Origin: an uncultured Helicobacter sp.
GTDB taxonomy: Bacteria > Campylobacterota > Campylobacteria > Campylobacterales > Helicobacteraceae
DNA length: 64,000 bases
Assembly: GCA_949287835.1 (NCBI GenBank)
Contig: CASEHV010000037.1
Location: 1-64,000 of the forward strand
Reading direction: 5' to 3'
Below, one piece after another: positions 37,023 to 45,386 of this stretch (its first letter is position 1; every line of letters starts with the position of its first letter). The notes under the pieces were generated by a model. It was not told the DNA's origin, did not search any database, and was given only the letters and a program-made list of their open reading frames with translations. Both the position numbers and the translations under genes were made by a program.

Positions 37023-37911
37023 TTAGCACCTCCAAAAGTTTTTTATTATATGAGAGTGGATTTTCCTGCCACTCTTTTAGTGAGAATTTTGCCTTTTTAA
37101 TCTTTAATGTAAAGCTTCCGTCCTCTACCTGCTTTAATGCCTTGTTGTATTCATTTTCACTAATGGGCTTATATTTGATAATATCGCCCGGATTTAGAAA
37201 TACCATCTCCCCCTTGAAGTAATCAAGTCTAGCCTCAGGGTCCCACACAGGTGCAGGGGTAATTCCTAGCATTTGATAGCCGCCGCCCCCACGTACCGCA
37301 TAGACGCACCCAAAGCAGCCGCCATGTCCTATGGTTAGCTTTGGTGTATCTGTGCGGGCGATGAGATATTTTGGCATTTCTATTTGCTTTTTTCTCTCCA
37401 CTAGCTGATATAGCCAAGGAAGACCTGCAACAAAGCCTATCATACTTACAAACCATGGATTCTCATGATGTGCTTTTATAAACTCATCTACACTAGCATA
37501 GCCATTAATCTCTGCGCCATACTCTAGGTCTGTCATATTTGCATCAAAGGTAGAACCCTCGCCTCTTACCTGATGATTATTCCTAAATCTCATCAAAGTC
37601 TCATGCGTATATGGGTCTTGATAGAAGACTGGCATTTCTATGATTCTAGTCTCAAGCTCTGGATTCCCACTACTAGCCTCGCCCTCTAGCTCTTTTAGGA
37701 TATTTAGCGCGTCATTGTAGTGTATGACATCGGGATTGAAGCGAATCATATAACTAGCATTTGCAGGGCAAATCTCTGTAATGCCTTTTACATTTCTCTC
37801 TTTTAGCTTAGAGCAGATTGCCATTGCCTTAAAGAAAGCCTCAAGGCTCATGCCCTCTTCGCTAACCTCCACATACAAAAACTCATCGCCACCAAAAGTA
37901 TATTTAAACAT
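37015..37911 (-). CDS. pxpB: 5-oxoprolinase subunit PxpB (KipI/AHS1 family)
   Basis: A 298-residue AHS1-type protein. Conserved blocks include MIGFVAGLPWLYQL (FxPGF-like region) and IGHGGCFGCVYAVRGGGGYQMLG, then the typical ends PVWDPEARLDYF and FLNPGDIIKYKPI. It is longer than B. subtilis KipI and has C-terminal residues EWQENPLSYNKKLLEVLNG. It forms a complex with PxpC, and the coupled stop/start suggests equimolar synthesis. It lies downstream of biotin carboxylase by 19 bases. Confidence 0.9.
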   Translation of the reverse strand: MFKYTFGGDEFLYVEVSEEGMSLEAFFKAMAICSKLKERNVKGITEICPANASYMIRFNPDVIHYNDALNILKELEGEASSGNPELETRIIEMPVFYQDPYTHETLMRFRNNHQVRGEGSTFDANMTDLEYGAEINGYASVDEFIKAHHENPWFVSMIGFVAGLPWLYQLVERKKQIEMPKYLIARTDTPKLTIGHGGCFGCVYAVRGGGGYQMLGITPAPVWDPEARLDYFKGEMVFLNPGDIIKYKPISENEYNKALKQVEDGSFTLKIKKAKFSLKEWQENPLSYNKKLLEVLNG

Positions 37912-37930
37912 AACTTCTCCTTATTTGCAA

Positions 37931-39289
37931 TTACTTACTTAGCCATGATTCTAAGTAATTAATATCATAATCACCTGCGCATACCCTAGCATCTGTGAAT
38001 AAATCCTTGAAAAGCGGGATAGTCGTCTTAATGCCATCTATGCGAATCTGCCTTAAAGCCCTATTCATACGCGAGATTGCCATATCCCTATTCTCATCAT
38101 AGACAATCATTTTTGCTACCATAGAATCATAAAAAGGTGGAATCACCCTGCCATTAAATAGCATTGTGTCTATGCGGATTCCAGCTCCTGTGGGGTAGAA
38201 GACATCATTGATTTTACCAGGGCTTGGGAAGAAATTATTGCTTGGGTCCTCAGCATTGATTCTAATCTCAATGGAAGCGCCGCGAATATTTATATCACTT
38301 TGGCTAAATCGCAAAGGCACTCCATCGGCTATCATTAGCATTTCACGCACGATGTCAATGCCTGTAATCATCTCTGTAATGGCATGCTCGACTTGGATTC
38401 TAGTATTCATCTCCAAAAAGTAGAATTTCTTTTTATCCATGTCATAGAGGAACTCAAGTGTCCCAGCACCCTTGTATTTTACAAGCTTTGCTAATTTTAA
38501 GGCGCTTTGACAAAGAGATTCTCGAATCTCGCTATCAATGCTAGGGCTAGGTGCCTCCTCTACGACTTTCTGCCTTCGCCTTTGCAGTGAGCATTCTCTG
38601 TCATACAAATGCACGACATTTTCACCATCGCCTAGCACCTGCACCTCGATATGTTTTGCCCTTGGCAGATATGTCTCAAAATACACGCCGCCATTGCCAA
38701 ATGCCGCCTTTGCCTCTGTGGTGGCTATCTCAAATTGTGAGAGTAAATCTTCTTTTTTCTCTACAATCCTTATGCCCTTTCCGCCCCCGCCTGCGATTGC
38801 CTTTATCACTAGAGGGTAGCCGATTTTCTCTGCTTCGCTTAGTGCGACACTTTTATCGCTTAAAACTTCTGTGCCAGGGATTGTAGGCACTCCTGCTTCC
38901 TTTGCCTTTAGTATAGCCTGTGCTTTGTCGCCCATTGTTTTGATAATATCGCTACTAGGACCTACAAAGATTAATCCGCTATCTACTACCTGCTTTGCAA
39001 AGTCAGCATTCTCACTTAGGAATCCATACCCCGGATGAATGGCATCTGCCCCAGCCTTTAGTGCTGCCTCTATGACTTTTTCTTTGTTAAGATAGCTTTT
39101 ATGTGCTAGAGATTCTCCTATATGGATAGCCTCATCGGCTAACTGCGAGGCTAGATTCCCTTTGTCTGCATCGGTGTAGATTGCCACGGCTTCCATGTTT
39201 AGCTCATGGCAGGCTTGGATAATCCGCACGGCTATTTCGCCACGATTAGCGATTAGAACTTTTTTTATTTTCTTTGGTTTATAACTCAT
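37931..39289 (-). CDS. accC: Biotin carboxylase (AccC-like)
   Basis: A 452-residue ATP-grasp enzyme. The N-terminus KKVLIANRGEIAVRIIQA, the ATP-grasp glycine loop KAIAGGGGKGIRIV, HIEVQVLGDGENVVHLYDRE and the catalytic EMNTRIQVEHAITE are all intact. It carboxylates biotin on a carrier protein using ATP and bicarbonate. Gene context (PxpA, biotin carrier, PxpB, PxpC) argues that this copy serves the 5-oxoproline-type enzyme and not only fatty-acid synthesis. Any housekeeping accC copy would lie outside the window. Confidence 0.92.
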   Translation of the reverse strand: MSYKPKKIKKVLIANRGEIAVRIIQACHELNMEAVAIYTDADKGNLASQLADEAIHIGESLAHKSYLNKEKVIEAALKAGADAIHPGYGFLSENADFAKQVVDSGLIFVGPSSDIIKTMGDKAQAILKAKEAGVPTIPGTEVLSDKSVALSEAEKIGYPLVIKAIAGGGGKGIRIVEKKEDLLSQFEIATTEAKAAFGNGGVYFETYLPRAKHIEVQVLGDGENVVHLYDRECSLQRRRQKVVEEAPSPSIDSEIRESLCQSALKLAKLVKYKGAGTLEFLYDMDKKKFYFLEMNTRIQVEHAITEMITGIDIVREMLMIADGVPLRFSQSDINIRGASIEIRINAEDPSNNFFPSPGKINDVFYPTGAGIRIDTMLFNGRVIPPFYDSMVAKMIVYDENRDMAISRMNRALRQIRIDGIKTTIPLFKDLFTDARVCAGDYDINYLESWLSK

Positions 39290-39418
39290 AACAATCCTTT
39301 ATACATTCCTAAGCTTATAAAAACAAAAATTACCTAATAATATTAGAATCCAGACATGAGATTCCCCAAAGTCAAAAAATCTCTCTAGGGAAAGGTATGA
39401 ATCTAATAGTTGCTATGA

Positions 39419-39652
39419 CTACTCTATGGTAAATAAGACATCGCCCGGATTTACAAAGGCTTCATTCTCTGCATGAATCTTTGTAATCTTGCCTTTTGCC
39501 CCAGCCTTTATCTCATTAAAAGTTTTCATAACCTCTACCAAGCACACGGTGGTGTCCTCATTAACCTCACTGCCTACCTCGACAAATGGTGCCGCATCTG
39601 GATTTGGTTTCCTATAAAATGTTCCTGGAATCGGACTTACTACTTCTGCCAT
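39419..39652 (-). CDS. Short biotin carboxyl carrier protein
   Basis: A 77-residue biotinyl-lipoyl domain with no N-terminal Pro/Ala linker, so it is only the carrier module. Biotin would be attached to Lys43 in LVEVMKTFNEI; the usual EAMKM is here EVMKT, a variant seen in carriers linked to PxpABC genes. SPIPGTFYRKPNPDAAPFV is a clear BCCP start. It precedes accC by 129 bases and follows pxpA by 21 bases on the same strand. Confidence 0.88.
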   Translation of the reverse strand: MAEVVSPIPGTFYRKPNPDAAPFVEVGSEVNEDTTVCLVEVMKTFNEIKAGAKGKITKIHAENEAFVNPGDVLFTIE

Positions 39653-39673
39653 AATTTCTCCTTACAAATAAAA

Positions 39674-40447
39674 TTAACCTCTATGTATGATAGGTTTCTC
39701 TATCTTTATACCACTTTTTAGTAACAAATCTCGCGTTGCACTAATAAGACTTAATGCCCCAGCAGTATCACTATGGATACAGACAGAATCAAAATCAATC
39801 TCTATCATCTTGCCTGTAACGCTCTGCACCACGCCTTCCTTACATGCTAGTAGGACTTTCTGTGCTACCTCATCTGGCGTATATGCCCTAGCACGTCTTA
39901 CCATGACAAGCTGCCCATCATCTCCATAATCCCTATCGCCGTAAAATTCCCTAACATAAGGGTGCTTTAGCTCTCGTGCGACTTTGATTGTCTCTGTATT
40001 CTCCATTGTATAAATGGGTAGATTAGAATCAATCTTTTGCAAAGTAGAGATAATAGCCTCAGAAAATTCTCTATTTTTTGTCGCATGAATATATAGTGAG
40101 CCGTGTGGCTTAAAATGATGAAGTTTTAAGCCATTTAGACTAACAAACTCACGCAATGCCCCAAGCTGATAGAGGCAGTCATTGACTAGCTCGCTAGCAC
40201 TTGCTACGATATGCCTCCTACCAAAGCCAACTAAATCTCTAAAGCCCGGATGCACACCTACCTCTACGCCATGCTTTTTTGCCTGCTCGACAGAGTGTCG
40301 CATGATATTTGGGTCGCTAGCATGAAATCCAGCCGCAATATTACAACTGCTAATAAGAGGCATAATCTCATCATCAACGCCATCACCTATAATCCATGGA
40401 CCAAAACATTCACCCATGTCGCTGTTTAAGTCAATCCTATCTTTCAT
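39674..40447 (-). CDS. pxpA: 5-oxoprolinase subunit PxpA (LamB/YcsF family)
   Basis: A 257-residue LamB/YcsF protein. Conserved blocks are IDLNSDMGECFGPW, SSCNIAAGFHASDPNIMRH, GVHPGFRDLVGFGRR, KPHGSLY and REFYGDRDYGDDGQLVMVRR. In E. coli it forms the hydrolytic partner of PxpB/PxpC in opening the pyroglutamate ring. It is the first gene of the five-gene operon, with a good GGAG ribosome-binding site. The 240 AT-rich bases upstream presumably contain the operon promoter. Confidence 0.93.
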   Translation of the reverse strand: MKDRIDLNSDMGECFGPWIIGDGVDDEIMPLISSCNIAAGFHASDPNIMRHSVEQAKKHGVEVGVHPGFRDLVGFGRRHIVASASELVNDCLYQLGALREFVSLNGLKLHHFKPHGSLYIHATKNREFSEAIISTLQKIDSNLPIYTMENTETIKVARELKHPYVREFYGDRDYGDDGQLVMVRRARAYTPDEVAQKVLLACKEGVVQSVTGKMIEIDFDSVCIHSDTAGALSLISATRDLLLKSGIKIEKPIIHRG

Positions 40448-40687
40448 ATTCCATCTCCAAAAGCTTGAATTGCTATTAACTATAATAATAACTTATAAAA
40501 ATAGCAAAATTTTTCATAAGATTCTGATGATAAAACGTTGTAAAATGGTAGAAAAGTAACATTTTTAGCATTTTATTTTTATAAAATAGAATCTAAAAAT
40601 AAAAATGTATGTAATATAAGCATTAATGCAAATATATATTGTAGTTTATACACATTTTTATTATGAAATTATTATATTTGGCATTTT

Positions 40688-41905
40688 TTACAAGCTAGGT
40701 AGATTCTCACTTGTATTTTCTATCAAATCATAAATATATTTTTCGTTTAGAAAAATGATATTAATGCTTTTATCAGAATCTTTAATATAGGCTATGTATG
40801 CGTATGAGCCATACGAGGTAATGGCAATATTTGAAATATGATTATCCTTATCCATTATGACTAGAGGTTCAAAATCGCTTCCATTCCATATAGCAAGATT
40901 TAGAGTTTTCCCCTTATCATCTGTGTAGATGAGTGCGGGGTAGAATCCAATATTTGCTAAGCGAAAAGATTCTATATTTCCTATGCCACTTTGTGAAATG
41001 TCATTAAAGCTTAAAATTGCATTGCCACTTTGGCAGGTTTGTATATTTAGGATATTTGCAGACTGATAGGCAGATATACATGAATATGAAATGTTATTTT
41101 TATCGTCATTTGTAATATTTATTTTGTAATTATCTGGGAGTGCTATGATTGAGGCTTGATTTGAGTTACTTAAATCATTTGGACGTATAATGTCTTTTAG
41201 ATTAAATCTATTGTCAAAGATTCCAAATGTAACTCTTTTCTGTCCTATTGTAGAATCAAATGGGATAATGAAATATCCATTCATATTTCCATTAGGAGAA
41301 TTCTCTATGCCATAATCGCTATGAGATTCCAAAAATGCACTTCTAAAGACATATCCCAGACCTGCATTAAAATCGATTGATGGCTTTTTATAGAATCTAA
41401 AATCTAAATTATTTGATTTAAAGATATATGCTCTGTTTAGCTTTTTTGCGACATTTACATTTGCTATCATGTATAGATTATCGCCACTATTTTGTAGCAT
41501 AAAGCTAGTTATTCTTTTTTTATCACTCCATAATCCAATCTCTTTTAGCAATGTCTCCTGCTCTAATAGCATAAAAGGCTCTCCCCACATTTTATCTGCC
41601 ACTATCGCATTGCTCCACTTGCCATTTGAATCTTTCATAGAATATCTGCTAGGGAAAAACGGGATAGCATAGATATTAGAATCTGCCATATATGAAATGA
41701 GATATTCATTGTCCTTTAAACGATTGATATTTAATGATGAAATCTTTTTATCATTAGCTATAAAGACATGTTCAAAGATTGGGTAGGATTCTAAGTTTAT
41801 GGTATTGTTATGAAAAGATAAATCGCTTTTACGCATATTAACAAACATTGTAAATATTACGACAGCACATAGAAATATATAAAAAGCTATGTCATAAATA
41901 CGCAT
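40688..41905 (-). CDS. Membrane-anchored protein of unknown function (405 aa)
   Basis: A single N-terminal membrane segment (about 5-22) anchors a large extracytoplasmic domain. The domain is beta-rich with spaced aromatic/Gly-Asn motifs such as SYMADSNIYAIPFFPSRYS, WSDKKRITSFML and GFYPALIYTDDKGKTLNLA, loosely resembling Asp-box/BNR beta-propellers of sialidases. No catalytic signature can be claimed. It starts eight bases after pyrC on the same strand and is probably co-transcribed. Confidence 0.5.
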   Translation of the reverse strand: MRIYDIAFYIFLCAVVIFTMFVNMRKSDLSFHNNTINLESYPIFEHVFIANDKKISSLNINRLKDNEYLISYMADSNIYAIPFFPSRYSMKDSNGKWSNAIVADKMWGEPFMLLEQETLLKEIGLWSDKKRITSFMLQNSGDNLYMIANVNVAKKLNRAYIFKSNNLDFRFYKKPSIDFNAGLGYVFRSAFLESHSDYGIENSPNGNMNGYFIIPFDSTIGQKRVTFGIFDNRFNLKDIIRPNDLSNSNQASIIALPDNYKINITNDDKNNISYSCISAYQSANILNIQTCQSGNAILSFNDISQSGIGNIESFRLANIGFYPALIYTDDKGKTLNLAIWNGSDFEPLVIMDKDNHISNIAITSYGSYAYIAYIKDSDKSINIIFLNEKYIYDLIENTSENLPSL

Positions 41906-41913
41906 TTTTTAAC

Positions 41914-43071
41914 CTAAAGCATGATTTTTAACTCACGTATTTTATATGCGAAATATTCATCTCCCATGAATACACCTATATCTCCGACATCAGATTTTAT
42001 ACTCCTCTTGAATGAAAACGGTGTTTTTACAAGCTTGATTTTCTTTCTCACATTTAGCTTTATGTTATAAATATCCATCGCATTATCGCTAACAAAGGCT
42101 TGAAGATTTGATAATTTATCATGCCTTGAAAATACATTACAAAGACCCTGCAATGCTATGGGGGCACTAAAGATTCCTGCTGCCCCCTGATATTTTGCCT
42201 CTATTGTGTGTGGGGCACTATCAGAGCCAAAGCAGACTTTCTTGTAGCCACTAAGTGCAGCTTCTAATATTGCATCTCTATCCTTTGGCGTTTTTACAAT
42301 GGGCTTACAAAATGCAAAGCAATTAAGCTTTCCACCTAGTAAATCATCTAGTGTAAGTAGCATGTGATGCAATGTTATCGTGCCGTAGAGATTATCATAT
42401 CTCGCTATGGAATCTAGTGAATATCTATCACTAATATGCTCTATGATAATTTTTAGATTCGGAAAACTCCTTGCTAGATAGTGAAAAACCTCTAAAAATT
42501 CCCTCTCTCTATCCATGCTAAAGCCAGCACTCTCGCCATGAACGCTTAGAATCATACCAAGCTTACTTGCCTCCTCTAGCAACTCAAATAAATTATCGCT
42601 TAGCACATTTTTCATACCATTTTCAGAATTTGTAGTGGCGCCTTTTGGATATAGTTTTAGGATTCTTATGCCATTATCATACGCCCTTTTTATCTCATGT
42701 GTGTTTAATTTATCATGCACATATAACGTCATAAATGGCGTAAAATGCTCCTCTATATCAGATGGCTTTATCATACTATCTCTGTCATAAAGGAAGCCTC
42801 CATCCTCTTTCCTTTTGCGTTTCATATCTATTTTTACTACACTATAATCTATATCATCGCAGTCTAGCTCTAATACCTCGCTAGATAGCTTTATGATATT
42901 ATCTCTGTAACGCAGAGCGGAATCTGCGGTCATAATCGGAGGTTCTAAATTCGGCATAACTACCGCGCCGCTAAAATATAGCGATGTATAGGGTATCACT
43001 GCCTGCAGTATTGAATCCTGTCTTAGATGCACATGCATGTCTAATGGATTTTCTATTATTATGTTTTTCAT
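41914..43071 (-). CDS. pyrC: Dihydroorotase (PyrC) with an internal insertion
   Basis: A 385-residue class II dihydroorotase, against about 340 in H. pylori. Metal ligands are DMHVHLR (residues 11-17), the carboxylated Lys in ILKLYPKGATTNS, SVHGESAGF, IIIEHISDR and FGSDSAPH. About 40 extra residues (around 62-105), rich in Asp, Lys and Arg, lie between YRDNIIKL and FMTLYVHD. The insertion is not obviously repeat-derived. The reaction closes carbamoyl aspartate to dihydroorotate in pyrimidine synthesis. Confidence 0.92.
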   Translation of the reverse strand: MKNIIIENPLDMHVHLRQDSILQAVIPYTSLYFSGAVVMPNLEPPIMTADSALRYRDNIIKLSSEVLELDCDDIDYSVVKIDMKRKRKEDGGFLYDRDSMIKPSDIEEHFTPFMTLYVHDKLNTHEIKRAYDNGIRILKLYPKGATTNSENGMKNVLSDNLFELLEEASKLGMILSVHGESAGFSMDREREFLEVFHYLARSFPNLKIIIEHISDRYSLDSIARYDNLYGTITLHHMLLTLDDLLGGKLNCFAFCKPIVKTPKDRDAILEAALSGYKKVCFGSDSAPHTIEAKYQGAAGIFSAPIALQGLCNVFSRHDKLSNLQAFVSDNAMDIYNIKLNVRKKIKLVKTPFSFKRSIKSDVGDIGVFMGDEYFAYKIRELKIML

Positions 43072-43182
43072 AATGTAATCCTAGTTTTTGTATAAAAACA
43101 CTGCGGAATTATACATATTAAATTATTGACTTGATTAAAAACACTAGCTTAGGTAGAATCTATTTTTATTTGGGAGCATAAT

Positions 43183-44064
43183 ATGGATATTCATAAAATC
43201 ATACAGGAGCTACAAAAGGGCGCAACTCAAGTGTCAAATCTACTTCAAAAACGTGATGTGGAATACACAAAAAATTCAAATTCAAGTGGCGATACGCAGT
43301 TAAAGGTCGATGTTTTAGCTGATAAACTTTTTGGTGCAATATTAAGTGAGATTGGCATAAAAGGCTTTGCTAGTGAGGAGAGGGAACAGGCTGTCATGCT
43401 AAAAAAGGGCAGACAAAGTAATCAGGATAATGATGAAAATATCTTAGGAAAGCTTTTAGTGGCATTTGACCCGCTAGATGGCTCCTCTCTTGTGGATAGT
43501 AATCTTACCATTGGTAGCATTTTTGGAATCTACAAAGATGAGTTTAAATCACAAAATCTCATAGCTTCTTTATATTTTCTCTATGGACCAAGGCTTGAGA
43601 TGGTAGTGGCAAATGAGGGTAAAAGCTCTCATTATATTTATAATTACATTACGCATTCATGGGAGTTTATACAGGATTTTTCGCTAAAACAAAGCGGGAA
43701 TCTAAATGCACCAGGTGGCACACAGAAAGATTGGAGTAAAAATCACAAAGAACTCATAGAGGGATTTTTTGCAAAAGGTTATAGACTTAGATATAGCGGT
43801 GGCATGGTCGCAGATTTACATCAAATTCTCTGTAAAGGTGGTGGAATCTTTAGTTATCCTGCCACGAAATCCTCGCCAAATGGAAAGCTCCGTAAACTTT
43901 TTGAGGTATTGCCATTTGCACTTATTTTTGAGAATGCAGGTGGATTTGCCATTGATTCCAAAGATAGGCTTTTGGAAATCCCTGTAGATTCAATACATGA
44001 AAGCACACCTTGCTTTTTTGGTAGTAAAGAAGAGATTGACCTCGTGCTAGAAGCATATAAATAA
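43183..44064 (+). CDS. fbp: Fructose-1,6-bisphosphatase class I
   Basis: A 293-residue FBPase. The metal-binding DPLDGSSLVDSNLTIGSIFGIY is the diagnostic block, with FASEEREQAV as the upstream acidic site and SGGMVADLHQIL and KLRKLFEVLPFALIFENAGG later on. It hydrolyses FBP to fructose-6-phosphate in gluconeogenesis, essential in organisms without glycolytic sugar use. It is followed after one base by magIII, which therefore shares its transcript. Confidence 0.95.
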   Translation: MDIHKIIQELQKGATQVSNLLQKRDVEYTKNSNSSGDTQLKVDVLADKLFGAILSEIGIKGFASEEREQAVMLKKGRQSNQDNDENILGKLLVAFDPLDGSSLVDSNLTIGSIFGIYKDEFKSQNLIASLYFLYGPRLEMVVANEGKSSHYIYNYITHSWEFIQDFSLKQSGNLNAPGGTQKDWSKNHKELIEGFFAKGYRLRYSGGMVADLHQILCKGGGIFSYPATKSSPNGKLRKLFEVLPFALIFENAGGFAIDSKDRLLEIPVDSIHESTPCFFGSKEEIDLVLEAYK

Positions 44065-44065
44065 C

Positions 44066-45385
44066 ATGTTAAAAGATGAATTATTGCATGAGGGCATTAG
44101 CGATGGCTTTACTCTGCTTTGCTTTTTAAAAAGGCATTTTCATCTAGGAGATGCTAATAGCTGGTGGTGGCCTAGCTTTCTTTCTAAAGAAGTGAGAAAT
44201 GGTGTGGAGATAGAGGGTAGTACTCATGAGGTAAGTGGCTTGTATTTCGTGATAGCCTCCATTTTGGGACAGAATACAAAATATGAAAATAGTTTTCATG
44301 CTATTAAAAGTTTGTATGAGTTTTTGTATGTAAGGCTTGAGGGTGATTTGGATTCTAAAAGAGATTTTTCGCCTTTGACTTGGAATGACAAGTGTGAAAA
44401 CATAATGTGGAATCTAGATTCTTCGGCTACGCCTCAGAATGACAATAATGACGTCATATTGAAGTTTGCTAAAACATCTTTAGATTCCAAAATAGAATCT
44501 ACTATTAAAGATTCCAATAGCACTCCCCCCGACCCCCTCCCGCAAGGTGAGGGGGAGACTTTTCCAACAAGTAAATGGGAATCTAAAAACAAACTACGTC
44601 ATGTTGAGCGTAAGCGAAACATTTCTTCTGTCATGTTGAGTGAATGCGAAACATCTATCAAATGCAAAACTTTTTTAAAAAAGGATTCTCAAACAATACA
44701 GAATCTAGATTCCAAAAAAGATTCTTCGGCAGAGCCTCAGAATGACGGTAATGTTGTTATTCAAGATGACAACAAACGTCATGTTGAGCGTAAGCGAAAC
44801 ATCTTAAAGTTGGATTCAGAAAAAAACATGGAATCTAATAAAAGTCAGAATCTAGATTCTCAAAAAATCTCACTTGATGAAGTAAAAAATCTTGCGTATC
44901 CAAAACTTGCATTGATTTCTACAACGAGATTTCAAAATAAAATATTAGAAATTCTTAGCAATGAAAATCTACATTTGATTTCAGAAATTATTGGAAAAGC
45001 TGGATTCCATAATCAAAAAGCTTTGCGAATACAAATGATATGTAGAAATATCCTAAAAGATTTTGGTAATTTTGAAACATTTTATGATGAGGTAAGTAAA
45101 GAATGGTTGCTTTCTCAAAAAGGTATAGGAAATGAGAGTGCCTCTAGCATATTAAATTATGCTCTAAGGCGCGAGGAGATGGTCGTAGATAGCTATACGC
45201 ACAGGCTTTTGTGCTACATCGGCTATGAGTTTGAAAACTATGAAGATATGCAGACTTTTTTATGTAATAATTTAGAGAGGGCAGCAGATTTGTATGACTT
45301 TGAGATTCCATTGTCGCAAATCATGGCAAGACTGCATGGCAAAATCGTGGAATTTAGCAAAATCGCAAAGCTAAAAAGGCTATGA
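44066..45385 (+). CDS. magIII: MagIII-type 3-methyladenine DNA glycosylase with a repeat-derived insertion
   Basis: A 439-residue HhH-GPD glycosylase, about twice the length of H. pylori MagIII (about 218). The N-terminal part is NSWWWPSFLS and FVIASILGQNTKYEN. The helix-hairpin-helix is LLSQKGIGNESASSIL and the catalytic-Asp loop is MVVDSYTHRLLCYIG. The two halves are separated by a hydrophilic block of about 175 residues (95-269). That block contains two copies of repeat family A (DSSATPQND, DSSAEPQND), three of family B (RHVERKRN twice and VMLSECET in another frame) and a PLPQGEGE unit. The flanking enzyme looks intact, so the block is probably an extruded loop. The enzyme removes 3-methyladenine. 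Confidence 0.85.
   Translation: MLKDELLHEGISDGFTLLCFLKRHFHLGDANSWWWPSFLSKEVRNGVEIEGSTHEVSGLYFVIASILGQNTKYENSFHAIKSLYEFLYVRLEGDLDSKRDFSPLTWNDKCENIMWNLDSSATPQNDNNDVILKFAKTSLDSKIESTIKDSNSTPPDPLPQGEGETFPTSKWESKNKLRHVERKRNISSVMLSECETSIKCKTFLKKDSQTIQNLDSKKDSSAEPQNDGNVVIQDDNKRHVERKRNILKLDSEKNMESNKSQNLDSQKISLDEVKNLAYPKLALISTTRFQNKILEILSNENLHLISEIIGKAGFHNQKALRIQMICRNILKDFGNFETFYDEVSKEWLLSQKGIGNESASSILNYALRREEMVVDSYTHRLLCYIGYEFENYEDMQTFLCNNLERAADLYDFEIPLSQIMARLHGKIVEFSKIAKLKRL
44411..44800 (+). repeat. In-frame dispersed-repeat copies inside magIII
   Basis: Family A copies lie at 44411-44443 and 44702-44746, and family B copies at 44597-44620, 44630-44655 and 44777-44800. A C/G-rich unit reading CCCCCTCCCGCAAGGTGAGG lies within 44519-44562. 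The A and B copies are near-identical to intergenic units at 5317-5640 but are read here as protein. One B copy is in a different frame from the other two, which shows that the repeats arrived as DNA and were not selected as peptides. Confidence 0.85.
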
Positions 45386-45386
45386 A

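Noticed and set aside
36045-40447. Urea carboxylase/allophanate hydrolase operon
   Set aside because: Carboxylase domains are present, but PxpA is encoded and no allophanate hydrolase is seen, so 5-oxoprolinase is the better reading.
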